A model generated the notes under the pieces. That model had not been told where the DNA came from and did not search any database. It saw nothing but the letters and a program-made list of their open reading frames with translations. 64,000 nt of DNA from Caldilineaceae bacterium (GTDB taxonomy: Bacteria; Chloroflexota; Anaerolineae; Caldilineales; Caldilineaceae). Within the stretch, counting starts at the first letter, position 1. Each line of letters begins with the position of its first letter. The position numbers and the translations under genes were made by a program. The stretch is taken from positions 35,682 to 99,681 of the forward strand of contig JALHQH010000018.1 in NCBI GenBank assembly GCA_022842065.1. Reading direction: 5' to 3'. Below are positions 9,579 to 18,479 of this stretch, piece by piece.

Positions 9579-10559
9579 ATGAATGGAAATCGCACGGCGC
9601 TGTGGGCGCTGTTAGGGGTCGTCATCGGCTTTGGCTTGCCGATCATGGCTTGTGGCGGGATTGCCTTGGTGTTGATGTGGGGGGTTGGCTCATCGGGGGG
9701 AGCGATGGCGGCGACGCAACCGGCGGCGCAACACGTTTCTGGCCCGGAGACAGGCCCGGCCGTTGCCATTATCGATCTCGAAGGAGTGATCACCGCGGGG
9801 GGTGATGCGAGTATACCTGGGCTACTCGAAGTGGTGGGGGCGACGCCAGGGCGGTTGATTCCGCTGATCAAACAAGCGGCGGCCGATGAAGAGGTGCAGG
9901 CGGTACTGCTCAAGGTCAACAGCCCCGGTGGTGCGGTCGTGGCGACTGACGAAATCTACCATGCCTTGCAGACGGCGATCGACAAGCCGATTGTCGTACT
10001 GATGGGCGATGTGGCGGCGTCAGGTGGGGTCTATGTGGCAATGGCCGCCGACCGCATTATGGCCAATCCCAATACGCTGACCGGTTCAATCGGTGTGCGC
10101 CTCAACGATATTATTGAATATGGCGATCTCCTGGCGCGCTTTGGCGTTGACGTAACCACGATCAAAGCAGGCAAATATAAAGATATCGGCAGTGGGACGC
10201 GGCCGCTGACGGAGGAAGAAGCGGCGATTCTACAAGCGGTCGTCGATGAAGGTTATGCGAACTTTATTGGGATTGTGGCCGAAGGCCGCGGGCTCAGCGA
10301 AGAGGCGGTGCGTGAATTTGCCGATGGCCGCATTTTTAGCGGCGAACGCGCCGTGGAACTGGGGCTGATCGATGCGGTCGGCTATGAAGAGGACGCCATC
10401 GCCAGTGCCGCCGAGCTGGGCGGCATTACCGGCGAACCACGGGTGATCCGCTATGGCGACGGGGGCAATTTGCTGGAACAACTCTTACAGTCGAGTGCCA
10501 AACAGTTGGTCACTCTGGTACGGGGTGAGTTAGGGGCGCCACGCTTGGAGTACCGCTAG
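9579..10559 (+). CDS. sppA: Signal peptide peptidase SppA-type S49 serine protease
   Basis: The frame is open from 9510, but its first 23 codons are translated octamer repeat; the ATG at 9579 has GGAG seven bases upstream and directly precedes a membrane anchor (LWALLGVVIGFGLPIMACGGIAL, split here only for description), so 326 residues is preferred. The S49 core has the nucleophile Ser148 in DVAASGGVYVAMAADR and a catalytic Lys in GKYKDIGSGT about 53 residues later, as in Bacillus SppA, plus the substrate-side NSPGGAV. Family members cut leftover signal peptides in the membrane. The 3' end overlaps the convergent small gene at 10510-10803 by 50 bases. Confidence 0.92.
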   Translation: MNGNRTALWALLGVVIGFGLPIMACGGIALVLMWGVGSSGGAMAATQPAAQHVSGPETGPAVAIIDLEGVITAGGDASIPGLLEVVGATPGRLIPLIKQAAADEEVQAVLLKVNSPGGAVVATDEIYHALQTAIDKPIVVLMGDVAASGGVYVAMAADRIMANPNTLTGSIGVRLNDIIEYGDLLARFGVDVTTIKAGKYKDIGSGTRPLTEEEAAILQAVVDEGYANFIGIVAEGRGLSEEAVREFADGRIFSGERAVELGLIDAVGYEEDAIASAAELGGITGEPRVIRYGDGGNLLEQLLQSSAKQLVTLVRGELGAPRLEYR

Positions 10560-10803
10560 TCGCCTTGCGCCACCGATCATAAAGCAAGCCACAAAGGGCA
10601 CCCACTTCGCCGACGATACAGAAGACGATGAAGTCGGTATTATCGGCAAAGATGATCAGCGCCACTACATGTAATAGCCCATCTAGGATCAAGAGGGTCT
10701 GCCATTTAAATTTCCCCAGCAACTTGCGGATGGGTTGGTGGATGGATTGGTGGCCAAGGGTGGCGACCGGCGCTTGGTCTGGCGGTGTGCCATCACGGGA
10801 CAT
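10510..10803 (-). CDS. Small predicted membrane protein, unknown function
   Basis: The 97-residue reading from the internal ATG at 10803 (MSRDGTPPDQAP) avoids starting inside the terminator stem at 10853-10894; the frame itself is open to 10854. It contains a Lys/Arg-rich stretch, then about two hydrophobic helices (TLLILDGLLHVVALIIF and FIVFCIVGEVGALCGLLY) and a charged tail. No family is recognised. It converges on sppA and overlaps its last 50 bases. The coding call rests on length and hydrophobic pattern only. Confidence 0.5.
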   Translation of the reverse strand: MSRDGTPPDQAPVATLGHQSIHQPIRKLLGKFKWQTLLILDGLLHVVALIIFADNTDFIVFCIVGEVGALCGLLYDRWRKATSGTPSVAPLTHPVPE

Positions 10804-10852
10804 GATCAGCTGCTTTCGTTTATGGTTCACCCACGCAACAGTTAGAGTGGGC

Positions 10853-10894
10853 ATTCGCTAGGTGCGGCGTTGATTGAGGCCGCACCTAGCGAAT
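10853..10894 (+). terminator. Hairpin downstream of sppA
   Basis: A 16-bp perfect stem (10853-10868 with 10879-10894, loop 10 nt) is followed on the plus strand by TTTTACC. It is about 290 bases past the sppA stop and also lies downstream of the convergent NACHT gene, but lacks a T-tract on the minus strand. Confidence 0.6.
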
Positions 10895-10966
10895 TTTACC
10901 AGAAAAAGGGCAGAAATTTCCTTTCATTCTTGTATCATTTTGCCAAGCCAGCAGCACCGGTTTTGT

Positions 10967-13483
10967 CTATCTCCCTGTCTCGTATCTCCCTGTCTCCTTG
11001 TCTCCCTTTGGTGGTGCCAACAACCCCGCCAGGATCGCCTGCCGGTCCGAGACGACGGCGACGTTGAGGCATTGGACGAGGAGTTCGTTGGTGTAGAAGT
11101 AAGCGTTGAGTTGGTCGACTTGTCCGGCAGTGAAGTGCCAGTCGTGAATCAGGTCGCGCTCATGCAGGATGGCATAGAGTTGGTCGGCACACTGTTGCCA
11201 GCCTTGGGGGCTGGCGGTGACAGTGGGGATGGTCACGCTGCGCAGCAACTGAGGCTGGTTGGCTTGTTTTGCTAATGTGTCGAGCCGAGCAATCAACTGT
11301 CCATAAGTAGCCATCCAAGTTTGCACCTGTCGGTCAGACCGCGGCCACGCTTCGATCGTAAAGAGTCGAGCATAACCCCAGACGTAATAAAGCCCATAGT
11401 CCAAATCGATTTGAATCGATAAGTAGTTAGCACTTGTGCTCTCGCTAGCAAGATTTAGAGCGAGCGCTCTCGCTTGCTCGCGCGGGTGAGCAAGATTAAC
11501 AGTCCGAGTGCGAGATAGCTCTCGATCGCGAGCAAGATCAAGAGCTCGAGCAAGATTAAGAATTCGGGCAAGATCGAGAGAGTACGAGAGTGCTCGTTCT
11601 ATTGCGTTCGCTTGTACTAGCGCACGATCAAGTGCAAGAGTTCGAACACTCTCTCGAGATCGAGCTAGGTCGCGCTCTAGCTCGATTGCGAGATCGCGAC
11701 CTAGAGCGTAATCTAGCTCGCGATCTCGCAATCGAGCTAGAGCGCGCGTACGAGTGCGAATAAGATCTCGATCAAGATCGAGGACGAGGGAGAGAAAAAT
11801 ATATGCCAGACGAATAGCATTTCGCCATTCATCTGGCATATTCACATCTACAGCACGGGTATCAGTCCAAATCAGCAGCTTGCGTAGAGCAGGGTCGCGA
11901 ACCAAGTGTTTAGTCGCTAGCTGAAGATCGAGAAAGAAATGATCGGCCCCCTCACAGTCAAAGAGACTGACCGTCAGCAGAAAGACTTCACGCCAGCGGT
12001 TATCAACCAGATGGTCACGCAGAAGACGTGTGGTAGTACCGCGGCGCTCATTGTCAAAGATATAACGCGCCGTAAAATACTCTTGGAAGGTAAGATGGGA
12101 AAACGAGTAGATATCCGTCGCCCGCTCCACAAAGATGCCATGTTGCGCTTCAATTGCGCGCAGCACGGCATTGTTGTCGATGTCGTCATCTGGTTTGACA
12201 TTGGGCAAGGTACGCAGATAATCGCCGATCCATTTTTCCAAGTCGCGACGGCGAAAGTAATAGTCACCAGTTTCAAAGGTGCGCGCGGCGATGGCTGCAA
12301 ACATCTGTTCTTTACGGCGGGGGGAGAGTTCGCGATAGAGCGTCTCACCGTGAGGAATCTCATCGCGCAGAATATCGCGGCTGGCATCCCACTTGTTGAG
12401 CAACGCCTCAATCGCATCTTCATAGAGCTCAGCACGGTTGGGGGGGAAGCGCATTACCCGCTCAAAGTAGAGACAGACCATCGAGAGCAGCAGCGGGCTG
12501 TTGCAGAGTTCGCGGACACCTTGGTTTTCTGGCTTGCCTAACTCAGTCAAAAACGTTTCATGAGATTTCTTAACCGTACGAAACCAGAGTTCGGCATACT
12601 CGTGGATCTGCTCATCGGAAAAGTCTGCTACCTCTACATCACGAAAGCCGGGGAAGGCATAGTCACTAGCAGCAATGCGACAGGTGATCAGATGTTGGGA
12701 TCGGTCGTACTGACGAGCAAAGTCTTTGAGCAGTTGGGTGAGTTTGCGCCGCTGATCATCCTCCTGACGCACTTCATCCAAACCATCAAAGAGTACCAAA
12801 GCTTGACCGCTGCGCAATAAAGCTTCGACAAAGAACTCAGCACCATCAAAGTGGCAAAGCGCAAATTGGTGGACGATGAAGGGCATCAGTTGGGGGTCAT
12901 TGCCTTTACCCCAGCGGCTATTTGCCCATTCGTTGAGTGAGATAAAAATAGGCAATCGACTTAATTTGTGTTGGGCAGCTTGGACAGTTAGATACTTCAA
13001 AAATGTCGTCTTACCGGCTCCTGGTTTACCCAGAATAAAGAGATTTTTCCCTTCTTTGACCAACTGCATCCCGTTGACACGTTGGGCAGCCCGGTGTTGC
13101 AGCCGTGGCTGCGTTTCTTTCGCCATTGCCGTTCGTAAAGCGTCAAAATCATAGGGAATCCGCGAGAGTGGTTCAGCAAAGATGTAAACATCCGTAAAAA
13201 CATTTTGCAACGCCACTTCTCCCGAAGTACCGAAGATGCGTAGACGGTTGTAGTAGTCGATCAAACTTTGACGGTAACGCGCTTCCGCTGCAGCGGGGTC
13301 TACTGCTTGCCATTGGGCAACCAACGCAGCAGCGCGATCTTTGTCTTTGTCATGTTTCTGAGATTCGTCGGCGAATTGATTGATGACGGTGAGAAAGATG
13401 TTTTGATCACGGCCGACGAGGTCGCGACCAGCATTCGCATTGCCGCTGATTGCTGCGCCACCGCCAGTGTGGATCTCGCTCAT
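10967..13483 (-). CDS. NACHT-domain STAND ATPase with Arg/Asp/Leu-rich repeat region
   Basis: The 838-residue protein has a NACHT NTPase: Walker A GKPGAGKTT (152-160), Walker B LVLFDGLDEV (229-238), and the helical-arm signature FSHLTFQEYFTARY (461-474). The N-terminal 30 residues (GGGAAISGNANAGRDLVGRDQ) resemble the short Gly/Asn/Asp-rich leader often seen before bacterial NACHT and effector-associated proteins. Residues about 567-682 are a helical repeat dominated by L, A, R, D and E. The C-terminal 150 residues end in a helical region (YTNELLVQCLNVAVVSDRQ). Bacterial NACHT proteins include antiphage effectors; whether this one is defensive is inference. The start has AAGGAG seven bases upstream. 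The last 12 residues are translated from a short octamer-like repeat (GGAGACA/GGGAGATA). Confidence 0.9.
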   Translation of the reverse strand: MSEIHTGGGAAISGNANAGRDLVGRDQNIFLTVINQFADESQKHDKDKDRAAALVAQWQAVDPAAAEARYRQSLIDYYNRLRIFGTSGEVALQNVFTDVYIFAEPLSRIPYDFDALRTAMAKETQPRLQHRAAQRVNGMQLVKEGKNLFILGKPGAGKTTFLKYLTVQAAQHKLSRLPIFISLNEWANSRWGKGNDPQLMPFIVHQFALCHFDGAEFFVEALLRSGQALVLFDGLDEVRQEDDQRRKLTQLLKDFARQYDRSQHLITCRIAASDYAFPGFRDVEVADFSDEQIHEYAELWFRTVKKSHETFLTELGKPENQGVRELCNSPLLLSMVCLYFERVMRFPPNRAELYEDAIEALLNKWDASRDILRDEIPHGETLYRELSPRRKEQMFAAIAARTFETGDYYFRRRDLEKWIGDYLRTLPNVKPDDDIDNNAVLRAIEAQHGIFVERATDIYSFSHLTFQEYFTARYIFDNERRGTTTRLLRDHLVDNRWREVFLLTVSLFDCEGADHFFLDLQLATKHLVRDPALRKLLIWTDTRAVDVNMPDEWRNAIRLAYIFLSLVLDLDRDLIRTRTRALARLRDRELDYALGRDLAIELERDLARSRESVRTLALDRALVQANAIERALSYSLDLARILNLARALDLARDRELSRTRTVNLAHPREQARALALNLASESTSANYLSIQIDLDYGLYYVWGYARLFTIEAWPRSDRQVQTWMATYGQLIARLDTLAKQANQPQLLRSVTIPTVTASPQGWQQCADQLYAILHERDLIHDWHFTAGQVDQLNAYFYTNELLVQCLNVAVVSDRQAILAGLLAPPKGDKETGRYETGR
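11438..11785 (-). repeat. Low-complexity repeat encoding the L/A/R/D helical segment of the NACHT protein
   Basis: The DNA is built from short words such as CGAGC, GATCG, CTCGC and AGATC, many self-complementary, and both strands are open in several frames. The encoded peptide reads as irregular repeats of the form LARDREL / RTRALARL / DLARSRE. No exact unit length is kept, which fits an old, drifting expansion. Confidence 0.8.
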
Positions 13484-13522
13484 CGGGGTGCTCCTTATTG
13501 GGAAAAAGGTTATGGCTTGGGA

Positions 13523-13594
13523 AGTGCGTTCCGGGGACGGGCCACAGCAATGCTCGTCAACGGGTCAATTACTGGCCCGTCCCCGGAACGCACT
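13523..13594. repeat. 22-bp perfect palindrome overlapping the DUF433 gene end
   Basis: Arms 13523-13544 and 13573-13594 are perfect complements with a 28-nt loop and no T-tract. The right arm lies inside the DUF433 reading frame and encodes its last residues before the stop (ASAFRGRASN). Confidence 0.85.
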
Positions 13595-13795
13595 GGCGGG
13601 TGAATCGCTAGCCCCGGCGTACTGCACACAAGCTTGAATGTCGGCAATGGTCAGTGCCGGATAATAATCGCTGATCATGGCCACCAAGGGAATCCCTGCA
13701 TCAACTAATTCCAGCACATCTTGCACGGCGATGAGCGTGCCGGCGACGCACGGTTTGCCGAAACGGATTCCAGGGTTAACACTGATGTGCGCCAT
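13565..13795 (-). CDS. DUF433 antitoxin-like DNA-binding protein, no toxin partner seen
   Basis: The 76-residue protein matches the DUF433 pattern: NPGIRFGKPCVAGTLIAVQDVLELVDAGI followed by DYYPALTIADIQACVQYA (split into two recognisable blocks). DUF433 proteins are VapB-like helix-turn-helix antitoxins, normally followed by a DUF5615 PIN-like toxin. No such toxin lies next to it; downstream is a palindrome, then the NACHT gene. GAGG eight bases before the ATG supports the start. The last nine residues come from the palindrome, so the original C-terminus may have been replaced. It could be an orphan or decayed module. Confidence 0.8.
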   Translation of the reverse strand: MAHISVNPGIRFGKPCVAGTLIAVQDVLELVDAGIPLVAMISDYYPALTIADIQACVQYAGASDSPASAFRGRASN

Positions 13796-13845
13796 TTCTA
13801 GCCTCTTCCTGATTCACAGCAAACAAGTCGATTACAGCCAGCGGC

Positions 13846-14457
13846 CTACTTTGCCAAAAAGAGCGAGCCAGCAACTATCTCCAGCCCTGCTAACACCTGC
13901 GATGTAATCACCTCATCGCCCGTGTACTGGCCCAATAGGGCGTATTCGCCGCGGGCCAGGGTGTGAACTTCCACGGCGCGCGCTTTGGAATCGACCAGCC
14001 AATATTCGGCCACGCCAAAACGTTCATAGGTATCAAACTTGATGTGGCGATCCGTGCGAATCGAAGAGGGTGAAATTACTTCGACAATCAGGTCAGGGGC
14101 ACCAGCGAAAAATTTTGCACCAAGCGTGGGTTGATTTTCAGTTCGAATGAAAAGCACATCGGGCTGAACGGGTTTCGTTGTCTCGGAAAGATGCACTTCG
14201 ATCGGGGCGGTTAGTACCATGCCTAACTTTTTTTCTGTCACAAATAGATCCAATCGACCAGATATCTTCAACACAATATACTGATGTTCGATACTTGGTG
14301 CGTTTGCCACGTACAATACGCCCTCAATGATTTCATAGCGGTTGCCGTCGTCGGGCAGTTGCAAATAGTCATCGTAGCGCCACTGGCCCTGCGCAGGCCA
14401 GCCATTTTCACCGGGCAGTACGGCGTGCAGTGCTTGTCCAGCTGTAGGTGTACTCAT
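13846..14457 (-). CDS. Uma2-family putative endonuclease (DUF820, PD-(D/E)XK fold)
   Basis: The 203-residue protein has the Uma2/DUF820 layout: YEIIEGVLYVANAPS near residue 42, then PDVLFIRT, and the catalytic-core block PDLIVEVISPSS followed by KFDTYERFGVAEYWLVD. The D and E-x-I/V residues fit a PD-(D/E)XK site. Such genes are abundant in Chloroflexota and cyanobacteria and their biological role is poorly known. AAAGGAG precedes the ATG. It is upstream of the DUF433 gene on the same strand with a 50-bp gap, so the two may be co-transcribed. Confidence 0.88.
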   Translation of the reverse strand: MSTPTAGQALHAVLPGENGWPAQGQWRYDDYLQLPDDGNRYEIIEGVLYVANAPSIEHQYIVLKISGRLDLFVTEKKLGMVLTAPIEVHLSETTKPVQPDVLFIRTENQPTLGAKFFAGAPDLIVEVISPSSIRTDRHIKFDTYERFGVAEYWLVDSKARAVEVHTLARGEYALLGQYTGDEVITSQVLAGLEIVAGSLFLAK

Positions 14458-14548
14458 GCAGCCAACTCCTTTACCAACCAGAACATCTGTCTATTTTCCT
14501 CTGTATATTTTACCATAAAGCTGCGGGCGGAGCAATGGATGCGAATAG

Positions 14549-14593
14549 GAGAGGGGGCGTGCAGTTCGACAAGCGCACTGCACGCCCCCTCTC
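14549..14593. repeat. 17-bp perfect palindrome upstream of Uma2 gene
   Basis: Arms 14549-14565 and 14577-14593 (GAGAGGGGGCGTGCAGT and its complement) with an 11-nt loop. It lies downstream of the BNR-repeat gene, whose stop is 60 bases to the right, but has no T-tract on that strand. Confidence 0.8.
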
Positions 14594-14654
14594 ACGTTTT
14601 ACACTTTACGTTTTACGCTTTACGTTTCACGCTTCATGTTTCACGCTTCACGCC
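14594..14654. repeat. Heptamer tandem repeat array (RCGTRAA family)
   Basis: Read on the minus strand the segment is a run of about eight 7-bp words, GCGTGAA, ACATGAA, ACGTAAA, GCGTAAA and similar. The same heptamer family makes up the array at 63847-64000. It ends directly at the stop codon of the BNR-repeat gene. Confidence 0.75.
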
Positions 14655-17600
14655 CTACACATTCACCGGGATCACCTTGGCCGCGAGCACCAAGTCATTG
14701 AACGCGGCCAGATCATCGCCGATGATGCCGTCGAGCAGGGCGAGTTGTTCATCGACCTGGCTGCCGAGGTGGCCGTAGACCGCGTAGGCCTGTTTGGGTG
14801 GTGCGGCATCGGCAGCGGCGACGATGCTGATCAGGTTGATCAACTTGGTGTTGAGCCGAGCAGGCATGCGCAGGCGGTCACCGGCGGTGGCAGCTTTGGT
14901 CTGCACCAGTTCGCCTTCGATGGTGTCCAGCTTTTCTTTGAGCGCGGCAGCGGCATCGACGATCTGTGCGTTGTCGCTGGCCTGTTCCGTCCAGAGATCA
15001 AGCTGTTTGCGGATTTTGCGCAGTTTGTTGATGCCCTGGTGGGTTTCGTCCACCTTATCGCGGATCTGGGCCCAGAGCGCAAATTGGGCATCAAGGTCAG
15101 CCTGGGTGGCGTTGACACGCGGGTCGGCACTAATGCGGAAACACTCAGTTAAGCTGCTTTCACCAGCCTGGAGTTGTACCACATAATCACCCACATTGGC
15201 ACGCGGGCCGGTAGCGCTGAGCAAGCTTTCCGTGGTTAAATCACCGGGGACTTTGGTGGCGGCGGGGTAGCGCATATCCCAGACAAAGCGGTTGAGCCCA
15301 GCGCGGGCGGGGAGGATCGGTTCGTCGTCGGGTTTGCCATTCTTGGCTGCGTCAGCCTTAGGGGCATTGGCCGGTTTGCTCTTGAAGCGCTTGATCTCTT
15401 GGTTATTCTTGTCAAGGATCGTCAACTCGATCGGCGCGCTGGGCGTTTCGTTCAGCCAGTAGTAGATAATCACCCCGGCCGGCGGATTTTCACCGGCGTC
15501 GAGCATGATACGGCGCTGTTCGCCAAGTTCGCCCTTGCTCTCGGTAAAGGTGATCGCCGAGCCGAGCCCCATCATATAATTCTTGCCGGGGCCGCGGAAC
15601 ATGTTGACACTCCAACCCAGGGTCAGGCGGCTGGTTTCCCGCGGCGGGAAGAGGATCGCGGGTTGTGCCTCACGCGTAGCAAGTTGGGCCGCTTGGCGCA
15701 GGGGGGTGAGGTCGTCGAGGATCCAGAAGGCGCGACCGTGGGTAGCGACGACCAGATCGCTCTGTTTGACCAGGAGATCGTAGATAGGGGCAATCGGTAA
15801 ATTGGACTGCATCCGCTGCCAGGTGCGGCCATCATCGAGTGAGAAGTAGAGGCCGGTTTCGCTGCCGACATAGAGCAGACCGGCGGTGACGGTATCTTCG
15901 CGGATCACGCGGGTGATCTGGGTGCGGCCTTGAAAGGTCGGGAAGCTGCCATCGATCCGCTGCCAGCTTTGGCCGTAGTCGGTCGTTTTGAAGAGATAGG
16001 GCTTGTAGTCATCCAACTTGAGCCGCGTGGCCGAGACGTAGACAGTGGCCGCGTCATGGGGCGACTGTTCAATGGCGGTGATAAAGCTCCACGCAGGCAG
16101 ATCAGCGGGGGTGACGTTGGTCCAGTTGCTGCCCCCATCTTTGGAAAGGTGCAGCAGCCCGTCGTCACTGCCGGCCCAGAGTACGCCCTTTTCATGTTTG
16201 CTCTCCACAAAGGCGGAGATGGTGCAATAATGTTCTGCCCCGCTGGTGTCCAGGGTGAGCGGGCCGCCGGAGGGTTCAAGTTTGGTGGGATCGTTGCGGG
16301 TCAGGTCGGGGCTGATCGCTTCCCAAGTGGTGCCTTCATCGGTCGTGCGGAAGACGTGGTTGCCACAAGTGTAGAGCACGCCGACATCATGCGGCGAAAA
16401 GCTGATCGGGAAGGTCCAGGGGAAACGATATTTCATGCTGCCCGCGCCCCAACCAGTGTAGATCTCCGGCCAGACGGTGACCAGGCGGATCTGTTTAGTG
16501 CGGTGATCATACCGCTGCAGGGCCCCACCACCGCCGGGCGAAGAACCGACCGCGCCGACAAAAACAATGTTGGAATCTTCGGGGTTGACGGCGATATAAC
16601 CACTCTCCCCCGTGCCGGCTGAATAACAATCACCCCAGGGAATGCCCCCCTTTTCGGTGGCGCTGGGCACGGCAATGCTCGAGTTATCTTGCTGCGTGCC
16701 GTAGACGTGGTAAGGGAATTGGTTGTCCACATCCAGGTGATAAAACTGGCCGGTCAGCTGGTTGTAGATTGTTGACCAGGTTGCGCCGCCGTTAAAGGAG
16801 ACACAGCCACCGCCGTCGTTGCCGTTGATCATGCGCTGGGGATCTTTGGGGTCGATCCAGAGGCCGTGGTTGTCACCGTGGGGGGTGGTAATCTCGGTGT
16901 AATTTTTGCCGCCATCGACTGACTTCCACAGCTTGAGGTTGGTAATATAGACCGTCTCAGCGTCTTGCGGATCGGCAAAGATGTGACAGTAATACCAGGG
17001 CCGTTGAATCAGGTCACGATTTGAACTGAGTTGACTCCAGGTCGCGCCGCTGTCATCCGAGCGGTAGACGCCCGCCTTTTCCCCCTCGGCCTCGATAATC
17101 GCCCAGACGCGGTCGGGTTTGGCCGGCGAGACGGTGAGACCGATTTTGCCTTTGAGACCGTCGGGCAAGCCTTTATTGTTGGTCAACTCGGTCCAATTAT
17201 CGCCACCGTCAGTCGATTTCCAGATGCCACTATCGGGGCCGCCGCTGGTGAGCGACCAGAAGTTGCGGATCTGTTCGTAGACCGCGGCGTAGAGGATGCG
17301 CGGGTTGGTGGCGTCCATGGTCAGATCGCCGATGCCGGCTTTGTCACTCTTGTAGAGCACCTTTTCCCAGGTCGCGCCGCCATCTTTGGTGCGGAAGACG
17401 CCACGTTCTTCGTTCGGGCCAAAGGCGTGACCCATCGCGGCGACGTAGACCAGATCAGGGTTGGTGGGATGGATGCGGATCTGTGAAATGTGGTTGGTGT
17501 CGCCCAGCCCCACATTGGTCCACGTCTTGCCCCCATCGGTCGATTTATAGACACCGTCGCCGTAGGAGACATCGCCACGGATCGTCGGTTCACCCGTGCC

Positions 17601-17861
17601 GGCATAGATCACATTGGGATCAGATTCGGCAACGGCAATGGCCCCCACTGCGGCAGTGGTGAAGTAGCCGTCGGTGATATTTTCCCAGTAGACGCCGCCA
17701 TCGGTCGTCTTCCAGACGCCGCCGCCGACGGCGCCAAAATAAAAGGTCATGCGTTCGGTGGGATGGCCGGCCACGGTAATGACGCGACCGCCACGTGGGG
17801 GACCGATACAGCGCCAGGTGAGCGCTTGCAGAAAATTCTGGTCGATTTGTGCTGTGGTCAT
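14655..17861 (-). CDS. BNR/Asp-box (sortilin/VPS10-like) beta-propeller protein
   Basis: The 1068-residue protein carries many Asp-box repeats of the form STDGGKTW (residues near 35-60, 110-120, 160-170, 240, 290, 330, and again 550-640), the pattern of tandem beta-propellers in the VPS10/sortilin-type and xyloglucanase-like families. It opens with WRCIGPPRGGRVITVAGHP, a block typical of this large family. No signal peptide is visible, so it may be cytoplasmic or use another export route. After about residue 740 a beta-rich domain and a helical C-terminus (RDKVDETHQGINKLRKIRKQ) follow. Homologues are loosely annotated as glycosyl hydrolases, but I see no catalytic residues to support a given enzyme activity. 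GGAG lies 11 bases before the ATG. Confidence 0.88.
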   Translation of the reverse strand: MTTAQIDQNFLQALTWRCIGPPRGGRVITVAGHPTERMTFYFGAVGGGVWKTTDGGVYWENITDGYFTTAAVGAIAVAESDPNVIYAGTGEPTIRGDVSYGDGVYKSTDGGKTWTNVGLGDTNHISQIRIHPTNPDLVYVAAMGHAFGPNEERGVFRTKDGGATWEKVLYKSDKAGIGDLTMDATNPRILYAAVYEQIRNFWSLTSGGPDSGIWKSTDGGDNWTELTNNKGLPDGLKGKIGLTVSPAKPDRVWAIIEAEGEKAGVYRSDDSGATWSQLSSNRDLIQRPWYYCHIFADPQDAETVYITNLKLWKSVDGGKNYTEITTPHGDNHGLWIDPKDPQRMINGNDGGGCVSFNGGATWSTIYNQLTGQFYHLDVDNQFPYHVYGTQQDNSSIAVPSATEKGGIPWGDCYSAGTGESGYIAVNPEDSNIVFVGAVGSSPGGGGALQRYDHRTKQIRLVTVWPEIYTGWGAGSMKYRFPWTFPISFSPHDVGVLYTCGNHVFRTTDEGTTWEAISPDLTRNDPTKLEPSGGPLTLDTSGAEHYCTISAFVESKHEKGVLWAGSDDGLLHLSKDGGSNWTNVTPADLPAWSFITAIEQSPHDAATVYVSATRLKLDDYKPYLFKTTDYGQSWQRIDGSFPTFQGRTQITRVIREDTVTAGLLYVGSETGLYFSLDDGRTWQRMQSNLPIAPIYDLLVKQSDLVVATHGRAFWILDDLTPLRQAAQLATREAQPAILFPPRETSRLTLGWSVNMFRGPGKNYMMGLGSAITFTESKGELGEQRRIMLDAGENPPAGVIIYYWLNETPSAPIELTILDKNNQEIKRFKSKPANAPKADAAKNGKPDDEPILPARAGLNRFVWDMRYPAATKVPGDLTTESLLSATGPRANVGDYVVQLQAGESSLTECFRISADPRVNATQADLDAQFALWAQIRDKVDETHQGINKLRKIRKQLDLWTEQASDNAQIVDAAAALKEKLDTIEGELVQTKAATAGDRLRMPARLNTKLINLISIVAAADAAPPKQAYAVYGHLGSQVDEQLALLDGIIGDDLAAFNDLVLAAKVIPVNV

Positions 17862-17926
17862 GGCTGTTTGTCTCCAGTATACTCAGCGTGGATAGGGTAA
17901 AAGTGGTCAAGCGACGTTCACGAAGA

Positions 17927-18116
17927 GCCGAGGGTTAAAACCCTCGGCGACCAGCTGCCGTCACTCCGTGACTAATAGGAAGGCTAATCCATCAAAACTT
18001 AATTGACAAAACACGAGAACAGTGTGATCAAAGTTTTGCCAGTTTAACAGGGTGGTCCGCCGTGCGGATCGAGTCACGGAGTGACGGCAGACGGTAGCCG
18101 CAGGTTTCAACCTGCG
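17927..18116. repeat. Composite intergenic palindrome with three hairpins
   Basis: A 19-bp perfect inverted repeat (17955-17973 with 18072-18090, core GTCACTCCGTGAC) encloses 98 bases. Two small hairpins flank it: GCCGAGGGTT / AACCCTCGGC at 17927-17948 and CGCAGGTT / AACCTGCG at 18099-18116. The GAGGGTT-AACCCTC core recurs at 33161-33176. An open frame across it at 17961-18227 is repeat-derived and not called. Confidence 0.8.
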
Positions 18117-18227
18117 GGTCAGCGCGCCCCAGGACGCCGGGTCTGATGACCCGGGCGAGCAGCAAACAGATTGGGAGGGGTGGGATGGAATGGGAATTGG
18201 GTGTGGGGTTGGGACTGTAAGTCTCAC

Positions 18228-18479
18228 TTAGCCCCAGTTGCTACGGCCAAGTAAATAGGCCAGTCTGAGCCAGCGATAAAGCCGTCCGGTTACCTTGGTT
18301 TGTCGTGCATGGGTCACCCCTTGCTGTAAGCGGGGATAGTGAATCAAGACCCGCCGCGTTGGCCGGCGCTGTCGATAAATCCGCCGCAGCCGGTCAAAGA
18401 GAAAGATCAAGAGGACTGCAACTTTGAGCAAGGTATAAAGATAGTGGGCTACGCTATGCACCATCGTCGTGACATCCAT
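18228..18479 (-). CDS. Small one-helix membrane protein, unknown
   Basis: The 83-residue frame has a hydrophobic segment (LYTLLKVAVLLIFLFDRL) followed by a very basic tail (RRIYRQRRPTRRV). It overlaps the end of the 73-residue frame upstream by 26 bases, and together with it follows the secreted-protein gene at 18672-19358 on the same strand. No ribosome binding site is obvious, so expression would depend on coupling. No family is recognised. Confidence 0.35.
   Translation of the reverse strand: MDVTTMVHSVAHYLYTLLKVAVLLIFLFDRLRRIYRQRRPTRRVLIHYPRLQQGVTHARQTKVTGRLYRWLRLAYLLGRSNWG

Noticed and set aside
11508..11711. Plus-strand Arg/Ser-rich frame opposite the NACHT repeat
   Set aside because: It is a shadow of the low-complexity repeat; the sense frame continues through it.
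17961..18227. Minus-strand 88-codon frame
   Set aside because: It is made of the composite palindrome and hairpins, with no ribosome binding site or family.
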